Source: Pyrenochaeta sp. MPI-SDFR-AT-0127 (taxonomy: Eukaryota; Ascomycota; Dothideomycetes; Pleosporales; Cucurbitariaceae). From it: a stretch of DNA of 64,000 nucleotides. Of the stretch, positions 52,596-64,000 are shown piece by piece. The position numbers and the translations under genes are program-made. The stretch is taken from positions 682,001-746,000 of the forward strand of contig JAGTJM010000010.1 of NCBI GenBank assembly GCA_020747015.1, read 5' to 3'. How positions within the stretch are numbered: position 1 is the stretch's first letter; each line of letters opens with the position of its first letter. The notes under the pieces are model-generated. The model worked only from the letters and a program-made list of their open reading frames with translations, did no database searches and was not told where the DNA came from.

Positions 52596-54215
52596 ATGGT
52601 CCTGTGCCCGGTGTGCAGCAAGCCCGTGAGCGATCAGAGAATCAACGAGCATCTCGATAGCGACTGCAACGAGTTTTTGCTTGAGAACGAGCCAAATGAC
52701 ACTCCGGCGGCTGTGAAGACGCATAGCTTCTTCACGCCGGGGACGCGAAAGCCCCCAACCGCGCCCCAGAGAAATGGCCACCCGCCCTCGTCACCCTCGG
52801 CACTGCTGCCAACGACACAGTATGTAGCGCGTCCAAAGACACCGCCACCGGGCATCAAGAGGCAGTTCGAAGAGGTCGCCAGTGCACACACAAATGGCGA
52901 ACAGTCACCGTCTGTCCCCAAACGAGCCCGGAGGCTCAAGGCAATCGAGGACGCGATGCCCCTCGCAGAACGCATGCGTCCGCTCTCGCTGGATGATGTC
53001 TACGGGCAAGAGCTCGTTGGGCCTGGTGGTATACTGAGAGGGATGGTCGACGAAGGCAAACTTCCGTCCATGGTCCTCTGGGGCCGGCCTGGAACAGGGA
53101 AGACTACCATTGCTCGCCTGATTGCGAACACGTCGGGTGCCCGCTTCGTCGAGATCAACAGTACAAGTACAAAGCTCGAGGAAGTCAGGAAGATATTCGG
53201 CGAGGCAGCAAGGGATCTGCAGCTCACCGGGCGCAAGACCATTGTCTTTTGCGACGAGCTGCATCGCTTCTCCAAAACACAACAGGATGCGTTTCTCGGA
53301 CCGGTAGAGTCGGGAACTATAACACTGATCGCAGCCACAACTGAGAACCCTTCGTTCAAAGTCATCTCCGCCCTGCTAAGTCGATGCCGGACGTTTACTC
53401 TCGACGACCTGAAAGAGCAGGACTTGGTGCGGATCCTGGAACGCGCAATGGCGGCTGAGAATTGCGCATCGCCCATCCTCGATAAGCCTATGCTTGAGTA
53501 CTTTGCACGTTTCTCAGATGGAGATGCTCGGACGGCGCTGAATCTCCTCGATCTCGCAATGAACCTTTCTAAAACCCCAGAGATGACCAAGGAGAAGATA
53601 CAACAAAGCCTTACCAAGACTCTCGTGTATGATCGCGCTGGCGACCAACACTACGATAGCATATCCGCGCTACATAAATCGATACGAGGTTCTGATGCCG
53701 ACGCAGCCCTTTACTATCTTGCACGAATGTTGGAATCAGGAGAAGATCCTCGGTACATCGCTCGTCGCCTCATCGTCGTTGCATCTGAAGATGTCGGGCT
53801 TGCGGACAATACGATGCTGTCTCTCGCAACAGCTACCTACTCTGCCTGTGAGAAGATTGGTATGCCAGAATGTCGTATCAATCTCGCGCACACCGTGGTT
53901 GCTCTCACCTTAGCGCCGAAATCCACACGCGCATATCGCGGCTTAAATAACGCCATGGACGCGTTACGCGAGCCTGGCATTGCCGCGCTGCCGATACCTC
54001 ATCACCTGCGAAACGCACCGACAAAGTTGATGAAGGACATGGGGTACGGCGAAGGTTACAAGTACAATCCGCACTATCTTGATGGGAAAGTAAAGCAAGA
54101 CTACCTCCCCGAGGCATTAAAGGGTCGGTCGTTTCTTGAAGAGGGGGATTTAGGGATAAAAATTGATCCAGATTTAATAGAAGACGATGAGTTGGTGCCA
54201 GAGTTGGACGATTGA
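52596..54215 (+). CDS. MGS1: AAA+ ATPase MGS1 (WRNIP1-like)
   Basis: A single exon encodes 539 residues from MVLCPVCSKPVSDQ. The frame stays open further upstream, but that part overlaps the divergent aminotransferase gene and lacks family character. The N-terminal CPVC...HLDSDC is a ubiquitin-binding UBZ finger (residues 4-24). A Ser/Pro-rich linker leads to the RFC-like AAA+ module: LRPLSLDDVYGQELVGPGG, Walker A GRPGTGKTT (about 163), Walker B FCDELHRF (about 218), sensor 1 AATTENPSF and the DGDARTALNLLDLA sensor 2 region. The C-terminal MgsA domain ends with IPHHLRNAPTKLMKDMGYG and YLPEALKGRSF. It acts at stalled replication forks with PCNA and polymerase delta. The layout is full length and intact. 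Confidence 0.95.
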   Translation: MVLCPVCSKPVSDQRINEHLDSDCNEFLLENEPNDTPAAVKTHSFFTPGTRKPPTAPQRNGHPPSSPSALLPTTQYVARPKTPPPGIKRQFEEVASAHTNGEQSPSVPKRARRLKAIEDAMPLAERMRPLSLDDVYGQELVGPGGILRGMVDEGKLPSMVLWGRPGTGKTTIARLIANTSGARFVEINSTSTKLEEVRKIFGEAARDLQLTGRKTIVFCDELHRFSKTQQDAFLGPVESGTITLIAATTENPSFKVISALLSRCRTFTLDDLKEQDLVRILERAMAAENCASPILDKPMLEYFARFSDGDARTALNLLDLAMNLSKTPEMTKEKIQQSLTKTLVYDRAGDQHYDSISALHKSIRGSDADAALYYLARMLESGEDPRYIARRLIVVASEDVGLADNTMLSLATATYSACEKIGMPECRINLAHTVVALTLAPKSTRAYRGLNNAMDALREPGIAALPIPHHLRNAPTKLMKDMGYGEGYKYNPHYLDGKVKQDYLPEALKGRSFLEEGDLGIKIDPDLIEDDELVPELDD

Positions 54216-55035
54216 GATCAGTTGGCATGGACGTACAAAGGATCCACAGTTTGCAACATTTTGTCCTGGATGGAGGGCTTCAAGCAAAAGGAGTTTTGAA
54301 CAGGATTTATATTTAGCGATAGTACGATACCCCATTACGCGCTTCACTAGCAAGATTACAGTTTTGTCGGGACCACTTGTATCAGTCTTTGTGCGTTGCT
54401 TGATTGAATAGTACTGGAGACCTCCGGCGCTTGTCTACAACCATCTACGCCCGTAAGCAGCCATTTCCTCTTTGCTCCGCGACTTGTAACAAATCCCATC
54501 AACCCTACATGTCAGCATACGCCCGATCGCCCCAGTCCTTGAATATACAAGCACTACTAGCCCATCTCACATCATGAATCCAGAAAACCCCGAAAACCCC
54601 TTCAATCGTCTCACATTCGTTTTTATCTTTCGCTCTCAAACATCATTCCTGCTTCCTTACTGCTCTTCTCAATGCGTTATACCTACCGTCTTCGCTCAAC
54701 AATATGCTAGACAATTCCACAATCGGTATCATCATATTCTTTCTCATTAGCTCATATTTCGGTCACTTGCTTTTACACAAGGTCATCCGTACACCAGCGC
54801 AGTACAGAACACCGGACGTACCTGCCTCATATGCCGCGCCGGTCAAGCAGTGAAGCGATAAGGTTGCAAAGGATAACGGTGTCAAAGCATACATGAAGCA
54901 TGCTAGCGTGAAGGTATTTGAACACATTGTGTAGGCATATCTTTGATTATTCAATGTCTGGGGCTGATTATGGACTAGCATCGGTCAAGCACGCATTGTC
55001 ATATATCTTGGAGCATATATTTCGATACCTATGTC
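54216..55035. other. Interval between convergent genes
   Basis: 820 bp between the MGS1 stop and the sugar transporter stop. No coding frame, repeat or RNA gene recognised. Confidence 0.5.
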
Positions 55036-56699
55036 CTATGCCTTGATGTTGTCTCGTTGCTCAGAGATCATCTCCCTCTTGATATCCATGTCCATTTGCT
55101 GTCGTTGCTCGTCTGTCGCGTCAGTGAGTTGCACAACGACAGGGTCGCCAAATAGAGCTGCAAGTTCTTCGAGCGACTTGCCGTTCGTCTCAGGGTACAT
55201 GAAGTAGATTACGATGACCGAGATGAGCGTGAGGCATGCAAAGACTGTTCGTGTCAGTGAAGGTGCTGGTGATGGAGGCTTGGCGGGACGTACCAACAAA
55301 GTATTTGTATCCGATATTTGCAATTGCTGTTGCTCCAGGTGTGACAAAGGTAATGCAGGAGATGAAGTAGGTGGTCGTTGCCATTGCAACACCTGAGGAG
55401 CGAATGTTTGTCGGCAAGATCTCAGCGCTGTAGATGAAGGATGCGGCATCAATGAAGAGGCCATAGAAGAATACAAACATCATAACCGCAACAATGGCCA
55501 CCTTTTGTCCTGCGATGCTGTGCACTGAGCCTTCTATAAAGCGCCCAATCATCGCTGCTTCGACTACAACGCAGACTCCACAGCCGATGAAGCCAGTAAG
55601 AAGTGCCTGTCTAGTCAGTGAGTGCCCTCGATCAAGCATGAGATGACTTACAAATCTTCGGCCAGTTTTGTCAATGGTTAAAAGTGAAAAGAGGTTTCCC
55701 AAAGCTCCAATAAGTGTGTAGATACAGTACATCAGAAGGGGAAGATACCCAGTCAGTCCTAAATTCGTATATATGATGACCGAGTAGTAGTTGATGACGA
55801 GCCCACCCGTTGCATTCGCCGCATATTGCACAAAGCACGATAAAAAGGCTCTCTTCCGATATGACGGCGTCTTCAAGATTGCTAGGTACCCTGAAGAATT
55901 CTGCGCCTCAAACTCAATCTGCTTTCGCATCTGGTAGAACTCCTCATGCGCCGCAACTTCATCTACATCATGTGGGTCGTGGTGCAGTCGACTGAGAATG
56001 GCCCATGCTTCTGGCACTCGCTGCTGTGTAATAAGCCATCGCGGCGACTCGGGTACCCAATAGCAGCCGATGAGAAGAATCAATGGGGGAATGCAAGTAA
56101 ATGCTATTGGGCCACGCCATCCAAAGGTCAAGTCAGAGGAGAAGAAACAACCGAAGCCAACCCAGGCAGAGATGTTGTAGCCAGAAACAAGAAAGAAGCC
56201 ATGGAGACCTGTTAGCATACCCCGTTTGGAGGGAGTTGATGCTTCTGCGAGGTAAATGGGAACTAACGTGGCTAATGCGCCCAACCCGGTTCCGTGAATG
56301 ATGCGCACAATGATCAACATCGCAACGTGGACGCTTCCAGCTGCGAGTGCGCCGCCTACAATGGCGATCACGGAGGCAGTAACGAGGCTCCATTTGCGAC
56401 CGATCCTATCAGCCAACGGGCCGCCTCCAAGGGCGCCCATACAGGCTCCGAAAAAGAACAAAGCATTTACGGCGCCAAGGATGTTGTTGGTGTAATTAGA
56501 ACCAGGGCCAGTAGTGGCGAGCTCGAAGAACTGATAGAAACCCGGCTGGCCGATACTGGTTGCGAAGGATGCAAAGCCTAATGAGTCGTTAGCCGGGGCC
56601 TCCGGGGAAGAGCTGATGACAAGTACCGAAACCATAAGTGAAGCTACCAACTGCAACAATCAGTCCAACAGCAATATTGTATCCACTAGTTCTCGTCAT
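55036..56699 (-). CDS. MFS sugar transporter
   Basis: Model: exons 56627-56699, 55652-56577, 55294-55606 and 55036-55244, 506 residues, the standard hexose transporter length. Introns of 45-49 nt restore TM1 (IAVGLIVAVGSFTYGFGFA), the GRRF/ALLTGFIG join and the YFVVFACLTLISV helix. Sugar-porter signatures are present: GGGPLADRIGRKWS (loop 2-3), VPESPRWL after TM6, TIDKTGRRF (loop 8-9) and YPETNGKSLEELAALF after TM12. It should carry a monosaccharide or related polyol through the plasma membrane by proton symport or facilitation. The specific sugar cannot be read. The longest plain frame begins at a TTG and lacks the true first exon. Confidence 0.92.
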
Positions 56700-59600
56700 A
56701 ATTACAGATCAAGACTGGATCTGGCCATGCATAGCAACAAGAAAAAATGTTGAGGTTCAAGGATCAGACCTTATACTTGAAGATATACAGGGTATAAAAA
56801 GCTTTAAAGCTCAAAGGTCCTGCCTTTTTTGAATTTTGTTCAAGTCGAGTTATTGGCAATCCGGGGAAGTGGTGGCCAATGAAATTGCATCTGAGTTCGC
56901 TCCCCACAAGGTAGCGTGCGTCCAATCCATGTACCCTGGGGATACGATCCTAGTGTACATGTATTGGGTTTGCTGATCATCGCCAGACGGGAGACGATAC
57001 CCGCCGTGCTCTCATGATATTCGGAAACACGTAAGCGATAAGATCAGGAGAGGCAGAAAAGTGAGTATATGCATGTATTGAGGAACACCATCATGCCAAG
57101 TGAAATATTCAGAGGAGTTACAATAACAAAGCTGTGCCTTGAGAAGGTTGAGTGCCTTCCGCTAGGCGCGCTAGTGGAAAGCTTGAGTCGCACTTCAGCA
57201 ATCGCACATCGAAACTTCTCCATAAAGTTTTCTCTCGCACGTCAAAAGACAGGCGATCAAACTATTCTTGGACCACCCATGAGAGTGGTGCTAGAATTGG
57301 GTATGTCAGCTCGTTCCCATGAAAACATTCTGCGGTACTTATTTTTATCAGACTGGAGCTGCGGAGCTTTATAAACAAAAGTCTCGTCAAAATAGTTCAG
57401 TATGAAACATAAATGAGTCAGAAATCATCGCCACCTAGCATGACGCTCCCGAGTATGTTGGATTGGAAGGTGTTACGACCACTGTTAGGGCAAGCATGGC
57501 ATCACGTGAACATGCGCAATTGCTCGCAGCCTGCTTTGATCGACTGGCGTTCCATATTCATTTTGCTCACAGATGTGCATTTGCTTCTTAAGGAATTCGA
57601 TATTACTCCAGGACGTGTATTGCCACCCCCTTTCTGCCTCAGGCTGAGGCTTCCTCTCTATTCTATACGCTGCTGTCATTGACTTGTATCACTACGAGTG
57701 TAGCTATAGAGGAACTCTTTCCATAAATCAAAGCACAAGTACTCAAGAGATGGTAGATAAGTGCTTTTGTTATGACGTTGGAAGACGTGCACAGTTAGAG
57801 ACAGCCATGGCCAGGCACTCATAGAACTTCTTCAATCCGCAAGACATCAAACAAGTAGTCCGACTGCGACGCGGAGCATTTTTGAGTGTACTATCTTGGC
57901 TTCAAAACGCGGCTCGATGCCAGCACTGTATACGGCACAGCTTTCTGAACAATCAAGCAAACCGTAACACTGTGAGACCAGCTGTATGACGAGAAAACAT
58001 CGCGTGTTTAGGCCAAATGATGGTCTTCCTGAGCAATTTAATGATCATGAGTCTTTACAACATCACCAAAAGTGTCGGTTGCACCAAATCTTCTCTGGAT
58101 TTAGTCAAATAATGCTAAATTCTAACACAAAAACAGGCATAGATTGGAGTTTCAGTGGGAAAGTCAGCGTCCGAAATGGTCCGGTGCTTCGGCTACTGTT
58201 GCGACATTTCTCAATTCAAGACCCACAATGACTTTGAATTTGGGAAAGCGCAAAGTTCATTTTCCCATATAATGACTACCATAATGTCGCTGATGGCCTC
58301 GGGGCCCACCCTCACAAGTATTTCAAATCAAATTCATAACAGACCATGTTCCGAGGCTTCAAGTATGATGTTGAGCAGAAAATCGAGTAATGATTTACTC
58401 TCATTCCATCTACTTCGTTTACGGGGCTAACATGAATGAAGCAATGCACGATTTAATTGTCAGTATGGCGCTCGTCAAAGGAACACTCGCTAGCACTGGA
58501 AACTGCGCGAATTGATTATTAGAACAGCACAGTGCGTTATGTACTATGACATTTCTATTCATGGCAACTACGACAGGAGTAACATTCCCCTTCTTCAACA
58601 CATTGGTGCCAAACCCCTTCCTCGGAAACTTGCTGCTCTATGTCGGAGATCTGGCGCGCCGCTTTCTAAGCAGACAGCTCCCGTGGACCGACTTTCAGCG
58701 TATGCGACAACAGGACGACTTCCCTTAGTTCCATCTCATGTCCGAGTCGTTTCCGGTCTCATGACTTTATATCATTACCGAGAACGGACTAATCATACAC
58801 CACTTCTCGATTGTTGCTGTCAAACAATTACCGCTCAATTTACACACGGCTCTCCTTCCGGCGGAGGCGTGTTGCGATACTCTGAAGCAAGAGCTCTCGG
58901 ACAAACGTCATGGCGGTATCATAACAGCCAACTTTGCTCGGGCAAACACAATCTAATTCTCCAGTACTATTAGGACAGGCCTGTCTGATGTGCTTGAACA
59001 TGAGAAGTACTATTTGCGTACCACCTCAAAAACAAATAAAAGGACGGGATTCAATGGAGCATCTCAAGGCAAGACAGACACGTAGGGTTTGGTTGACAGT
59101 GTGAGCAATTTTTCATCTCGGGCAAAGAACACGGCAATTGTAACGAGGTAATCTTAGACATAAGTATCACTGTCGACTTTCAGGGCATCCCAGCCCCCGC
59201 CCCCCACCCCATACATTTCAACACGGCGCGGATATCAACGCGGCAAGGAAGAAACCGACACCAGTGACGAGGGCTAGACCTAAGGAAAAATCCTCAGACC
59301 TGGGTCCAACGAGTGACCTCGAACAAAGCGGATGTATGAGTCTTCGGCGCCGAAAGCTACACAATCTGGCCAGAGAAGAAAGCCCAAAAAGATAAACCAC
59401 TCTATTCTTTATTAAGACTTGTACAGTAGCTTGATACTGTCTAGGTTTAGGCATCAACACTCTGTTCTTAGCTACAAGCCTCAACATTTCAAGTAGTTAT
59501 TTCCTCACACCCTCACACCACTCTTTGATGTTCTTTTTCAAACATTACATTGACAAACCCGTCTCCCGTGTGCCCATTCCGCATCTGTCCGCACACCTAT

Positions 59601-62600
59601 AGCCTCGTATTCTAGTGTGCATGACCAGTTCCTGAGATGGTGTGCGAGGACTTCTACCGAAATTGGAGGGAATGAATCACACGACGGAGGGGAGGAACGG
59701 AGTGGGCAATGCTTGCTGAACCAATACATGTGATGATACCGTAAATGTGGAGATGTTGCACGAATAGCTAAAAAGGTGCATCCAGTGAACTTGAAAATGG
59801 CTATAGAGTGTCAAGTATGTTCAACGCCTTTAGAAGCATGCAAGTCCGCGACAGACCAATAGCAAGGAGATATACAGAGAGTAAGCCCAATCTGGAGACG
59901 ATTTGAACCTCCGGTCCTTCTTTGGCGGCATTCAAGATAGCGTAATCTCCACACTTAAGCTTTTTTCCCCATATGCAGGTCCAGCCATGGAAAGTACGGT
60001 AAGGATGTTCCGTGGTTCATTGTGTATAGCCGTCTAAGCACAGTGCTACAATGACCTTCAACAGGCCTTCCTCGGTAAGTTTGGCCTGTGAAGTGCCATA
60101 TTTTTAGATCAAGACTAAAGTTTGTCTTAGCATAGCGACGTTGTGGTCCTGCCGAGGAGTAAAGATTCGGATAAAGAGCATGTAGGGCACGGCACGTATA
60201 TAATCAAACTCTATTACACAAATTCTTTCTTTCCGTCCGTCACTGGTGGTCTACTCTTCGATGAAGTACCTGATGTACATGAAGGTGCGCAAGAGAATTA
60301 GTCAGCGTCCAAAGGGGCGCAGTGTAGCGACATTGCAATCGTCCCGCACACAGATTGCAATCAGGAATTGGACAGCGCTAGCGCTCATCCTTATGCGTTC
60401 TAAAATGACCGAGTCGTCAACGCAGAAATGATGGTGTGGTCACCCCGCCATTCTCAAGAAGCCGGTGCTTAAATAACGTCCCGTGTGGCTCTGAGCCGTT
60501 GCTCGCTTGCATGCACATATGGTGGCTCAGCGGCCGGTTGTAAGACTTTTGAGGTTTGGGTACTGATGCAGACCCGGTCATTCCGCGGATCTTCCTGGTG
60601 CTCTTCCCGTCCACGTGGTAGTGTCTACCGGATTCTGCCTCTTGCAGAAGCTGTGCACTTGGATCTGGGACCTATTGATTAATCCGTATCTCGTGTCTGA
60701 TGAGCTTGATACTCATTCGCTGGTACCGAGACGGATATCCGATGGCGTGCGATCATAAGGCCGAGATCCCATCAATCTTGATCTGACCTGCGCTTTCAAT
60801 ACTTCAACAACACGTTTCTGACGTGAGCCATAAGCGATTCAGATGTCTGCATCTGCCGGGCCGCTCTCCGCTTTGCCATGCAACCTTCGCTAAGTTATTG
60901 ATCAGCCTTCTCGAAGCCCTTTCCCTCGTGAGTGTTACACAGCCAACCCGAGCGATCAGCGCTAGGTTGTGGTCGTATTCAGCGATCACCCGCCCCACAC
61001 CTGCGCTCAATATTCTCGAAGCAATACTGGCTGTGCATAATATAACAGTGATAAGCCGTATATTAACAGGGCGCCGTTGCCGCACTATGGGCCATGCGGT
61101 GTCGGGATCAGGGCTTGTGTTTTAGGCGGCTAAGCGATGAAGATGCACACATATTGTGGACGTCATAAGCGTGGAGTAAGATCGACCTTGCGTATGTGGA
61201 GCTAATTGGATAGCTCTTAGAACATCACTGACGATAAGATTGTCAATTATTGTGAGGGTTACTCGGGTAGGTAGGTGACGCCGGACAGTCCTTGCGGAGT
61301 GCTTACTCTATAAATTTCCGCCTATCACACCACCCATGTGTCGCTCCAGGGGCTGAATCCTCCAACTGATAGGCCTGTGTCGACTGGAATTTGGAAATTC
61401 CAGCCTTTTTATGGTTCTGATCTTCGGTGAATCTTGTTAATACACGTTATGCCCTGTTAATGCCGTCATGTAGTCTTGGATGCATTTTCATGTTGAAGGT
61501 TCCGGGCTTTGGAGTTTCGTCATTGGCAGTGACAATCATAACAATATCCTGCTGTAGATTAGCCCATCCTTCAGAAGCAAGTATGTCGTCACGTATGCCT
61601 TGGTCGGCCCAACACCGACAATGGCGAAGACATGCCCGAATGTCCTGAGAAGAAGGAAAATCCATACAGGCCAAGATGCACTCAGCTTACCAAGACGAGA
61701 ATTCAGACGCAAAGTACTACAACAAAGCCCATAGTATGAGGCGTCGAGTATTAGGGTTTCGATAAATTGTTGCATACGGCGACACATCATATGGCCATGC
61801 ACACCCGACAGCCAGGTTGTAGCGTGGATCCATCTGGCATCCAATCTGAGGAACGGCGGCGTTGGTCTTGTGCCCCACGCCAGTCGGCTTGTGCCTCATC
61901 CTGCTAATTAGTCTTTTCGGCGTTATCCAGTCCCCACTGGCAATACTGATTGCAGCAGTAGCTTCGGAGGATAGTGTACCTCCTGCATGCCTAGAGCAAT
62001 ACTCTAGCCTTCGATCAGCAGGACCCTGAACAAGGTACTTGCATCGTCGTCGCAGGCCGAAACTTCCTTCTAAAACTCTATTGTGGGCTCTCCACCATGT
62101 GACGACTGTGCAGACACGTAGCGGAAAGAGATCCGAGTGCGAAGTGTGTTTCTCGGACTTGAGGCCCCAAGCATGACACTGTCGCTCGTACTATTCTTTC
62201 ACGGCAGATGAGCTGTCCCCATTCTCGGGTCCCTTGGAGGCGCCCGGATACAAACCGCAGTGCAAACAAGAATCATGGAATCAGACTGACGCGTCCCCAA
62301 CAGCAGGGTATTGCAATCCTGCGACTCCTTCACATCGCCGATGCTGCGTTACTCGATGGCTGGTAACGAAGGCTCCTAGGGCAGTTCTCGACCATTCTTC
62401 TAGTGAGTGAAATCAAAGCTTCGCCTTTGCTCAAACAGTCAAACGTCCGTGAGCAGGAATCGCGGCAGCTGGCCACTTCGGCTTAGTATTTCATCCAGGG
62501 TGCAATTGTGAGTGGAACAATCCACATTCCCATTGTACAGCATTCGTACTGTGGATCTTCAAATCTGTAGTGACCCGCGTTGATCATATTGTTTTGACGC

Positions 62601-64000
62601 GAAGGAAGCATCGAGTGACTCGTGCAAAGTCAGTGGTGGAAATGTGCCGGCGAAATCAAGCCATCTGCGGCCGTCGTACGAGTTCACGGTGCGGGCCTGT
62701 ATTGCCGCGTAGAGCGCCATCAGCACCCATGCTGGGAAATATTGGTCTCATAAGCATGATGAGCTCGGGATAGGACCGCAGCGCCTGATCGATGGTTTCC
62801 AGGAACACCCGATCCTTGTCACTTTTGGCCTGCCTCGGAATCCTTCAGATTCACGCCAACAACAGGGGCTAGAAACTGATTGCAAGCACATCTGCAAACA
62901 CAGCAGGATTCTGAGCAGCGTGGAGACCGATAGCGTCTGGACGCCGCCGCGAGTTCGATGCTAAGCTCCTGTCACCCAACGTTTACGAATGAGCGTGCAG
63001 GCATGCAGCCATCGAGGCCACGCTAGACGAATTTTGATGAGACAGGGGGCGAAAGGCAAGCCGACGCGGACGTTGGTGGGTTGGTCCGGGAAACATCGAC
63101 ATGGCTGAGACGTAGGGCACGACAGTGTCCACTTATGTTCTGCCGAGACCGCCAGTCCCACTTTCAAGCTGGTTTGGGTGCGAGATGATACTGAGATGAT
63201 CAGTTCGAAATTTGCAGGGGAACCTCACAAGTTGTACATGGAAATCATGATCGTCTCGTGCGTCATTGGGATTCTTCGCTGTATGTGCGCATTTTTGACG
63301 CCAGAGAGCGTTAGCAAGTGAACGGCTTGCCCTTCTTGCAGAAGTGGACCTCGACGCTTGAGAGAAGCTGAAACAGGAGGAATCGACGAGCCGTGCTCGT
63401 GAGAAGTCCACTGCTCAGGATTCTGGAGAGCGTCAAACCCCCACGGCATGTCCCGCAGATTGTGGATGGAAGCTCTCCCGAGCACCATGCTTGTACATAC
63501 GGCCGGCACTTCATTTGTGCGCGACAGATGTGCAATAGCAGAGGAAGATCAAGGGATCTACCCTTCACCCGACGAACACGGCGAGGAAAGAACACGCTTC
63601 TGGTCCGGCTGATCTGAGACTTGGCCTGCATTGCATCCCGGGGAATCTGGCTGGTCAGCCGAGCGCATCGCTGCATGCTGGTGGACAAGACTCGAAATGG
63701 ATCTACGTCAGCCGTTCTCAGGCCCTTGTCGCGGCGCAATGGATACGGAGGTTATGCTCAAAACGGCGGAACAAGGACCAGGGGCCAAGTCCCGGGGCTG
63801 CTCACCTCATATTTGCCATTGACCGTTCTTGTGTTCCTTCGTCCTATTCGGGCCGCATGCTGGAAGCGCTCATTGCTATGGTCCCCTATTTTGAAACCTG
63901 AAACCCTCTATGTTGATAAGGAAGGTCCTGAGCATCATTATATAAACATCAGTATCAAGGTAAGCTGATGTCGTTACAAACACATGGAAATGGGTTACCT
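56700..64000. other. 7.3-kb segment without recognisable genes
   Basis: Both strands show only short frames. The longest ATG frames (for example 59218-59487 minus, with a hydrophobic LVTGVGFFLAALIS end, and 61447-61899 minus, with SWPVWIFLLLRTFGHVFAIV in one frame) have no domain I can name and no convincing exon chain. There is no transposase, reverse transcriptase, LTR pair or tRNA. Base composition looks ordinary by eye rather than AT-rich. The first part should contain the sugar transporter promoter. Confidence 0.5.

Noticed and set aside
59885..59965. tRNA-like sequence on the minus strand with a GGTTCAAATC T-loop
   Set aside because: The T stem has a G-G mismatch and no partner exists for the acceptor strand; no complete cloverleaf can be drawn.
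61447..61899. Possible membrane protein with WIFLLLRTFGHVFAIV
   Set aside because: The hydrophobic stretch and its flanking frames do not join through credible splice sites, and no family is recognised.

Overview
The window is nuclear DNA of a filamentous ascomycete (Pezizomycotina; a Pleosporales-like dothideomycete is my inference). Coding genes carry short spliceosomal introns of about 45-120 nt with GTRNGT donors and CTAAC/CTAAT-like branch sites. There is a Dicer-like protein with fungal DCL2 architecture, a Zn2Cys6 regulator, a CBM18 secreted protein and an intron-containing tRNA-Glu. No bacterial operon logic applies; every gene is monocistronic. Exon models were built by joining reading frames at GT-AG sites so that total length stayed in frame and family motifs were restored.

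Layout. 1-13.5 kb: 3' part of an MTC5/WDR59-like SEA (GATOR2) subunit, a Zn2Cys6 regulator with microsatellites in its upstream region, an HhH-GPD DNA glycosylase divergent from acyl-protein thioesterase 1, and tRNA-Glu(CUC). 13.8-18.2 kb: an ISG12/IFI6-family membrane protein, a secreted three-module chitin-binding protein and a short-chain dehydrogenase. 19.2-26.4 kb: an HSPA12-like Hsp70 ATPase divergent from a coiled-coil protein, a RING-CH membrane ubiquitin ligase and proteasome subunit alpha-2. 26.7-31.3 kb: a seven-exon, apparently complete DCL2. 31.3-36.6 kb: gene-poor, with one 62-residue Cys-containing small gene and puzzling Cys-rich fragments on the minus strand. 36.6-42.5 kb: a Mug190-like SMP/C2 tether protein divergent from N-acetylglucosamine-6-phosphate deacetylase. 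43.1-47.3 kb: an F-box-like protein and an eight-exon MFS transporter. 47.8-56.7 kb: DPH1, a secreted crystallin-like Cys-rich protein, kynurenine aminotransferase divergent from MGS1, and an MFS sugar transporter. 56.7-64 kb: no gene recognised.

Functional reading. Most genes are conserved housekeeping functions (TORC1 signalling, DNA repair, depalmitoylation, proteasome, diphthamide, tryptophan catabolism, GlcNAc catabolism). The accessory layer is the ISG12-like protein, the CBM18 and crystallin-like secreted proteins, the Hsp70-like ATPase, DCL2 and the small orphan genes. I see no biosynthetic cluster, transposon coding region, CRISPR or rRNA. The items most worth following are the ISG12-like gene with a possible N-myristoylation signal, the F-box-like gene with a single stop before a further 60 open codons, the alternative mitochondrial start of the aminotransferase, and the Cys-rich fragments near 33.1-33.7 kb.
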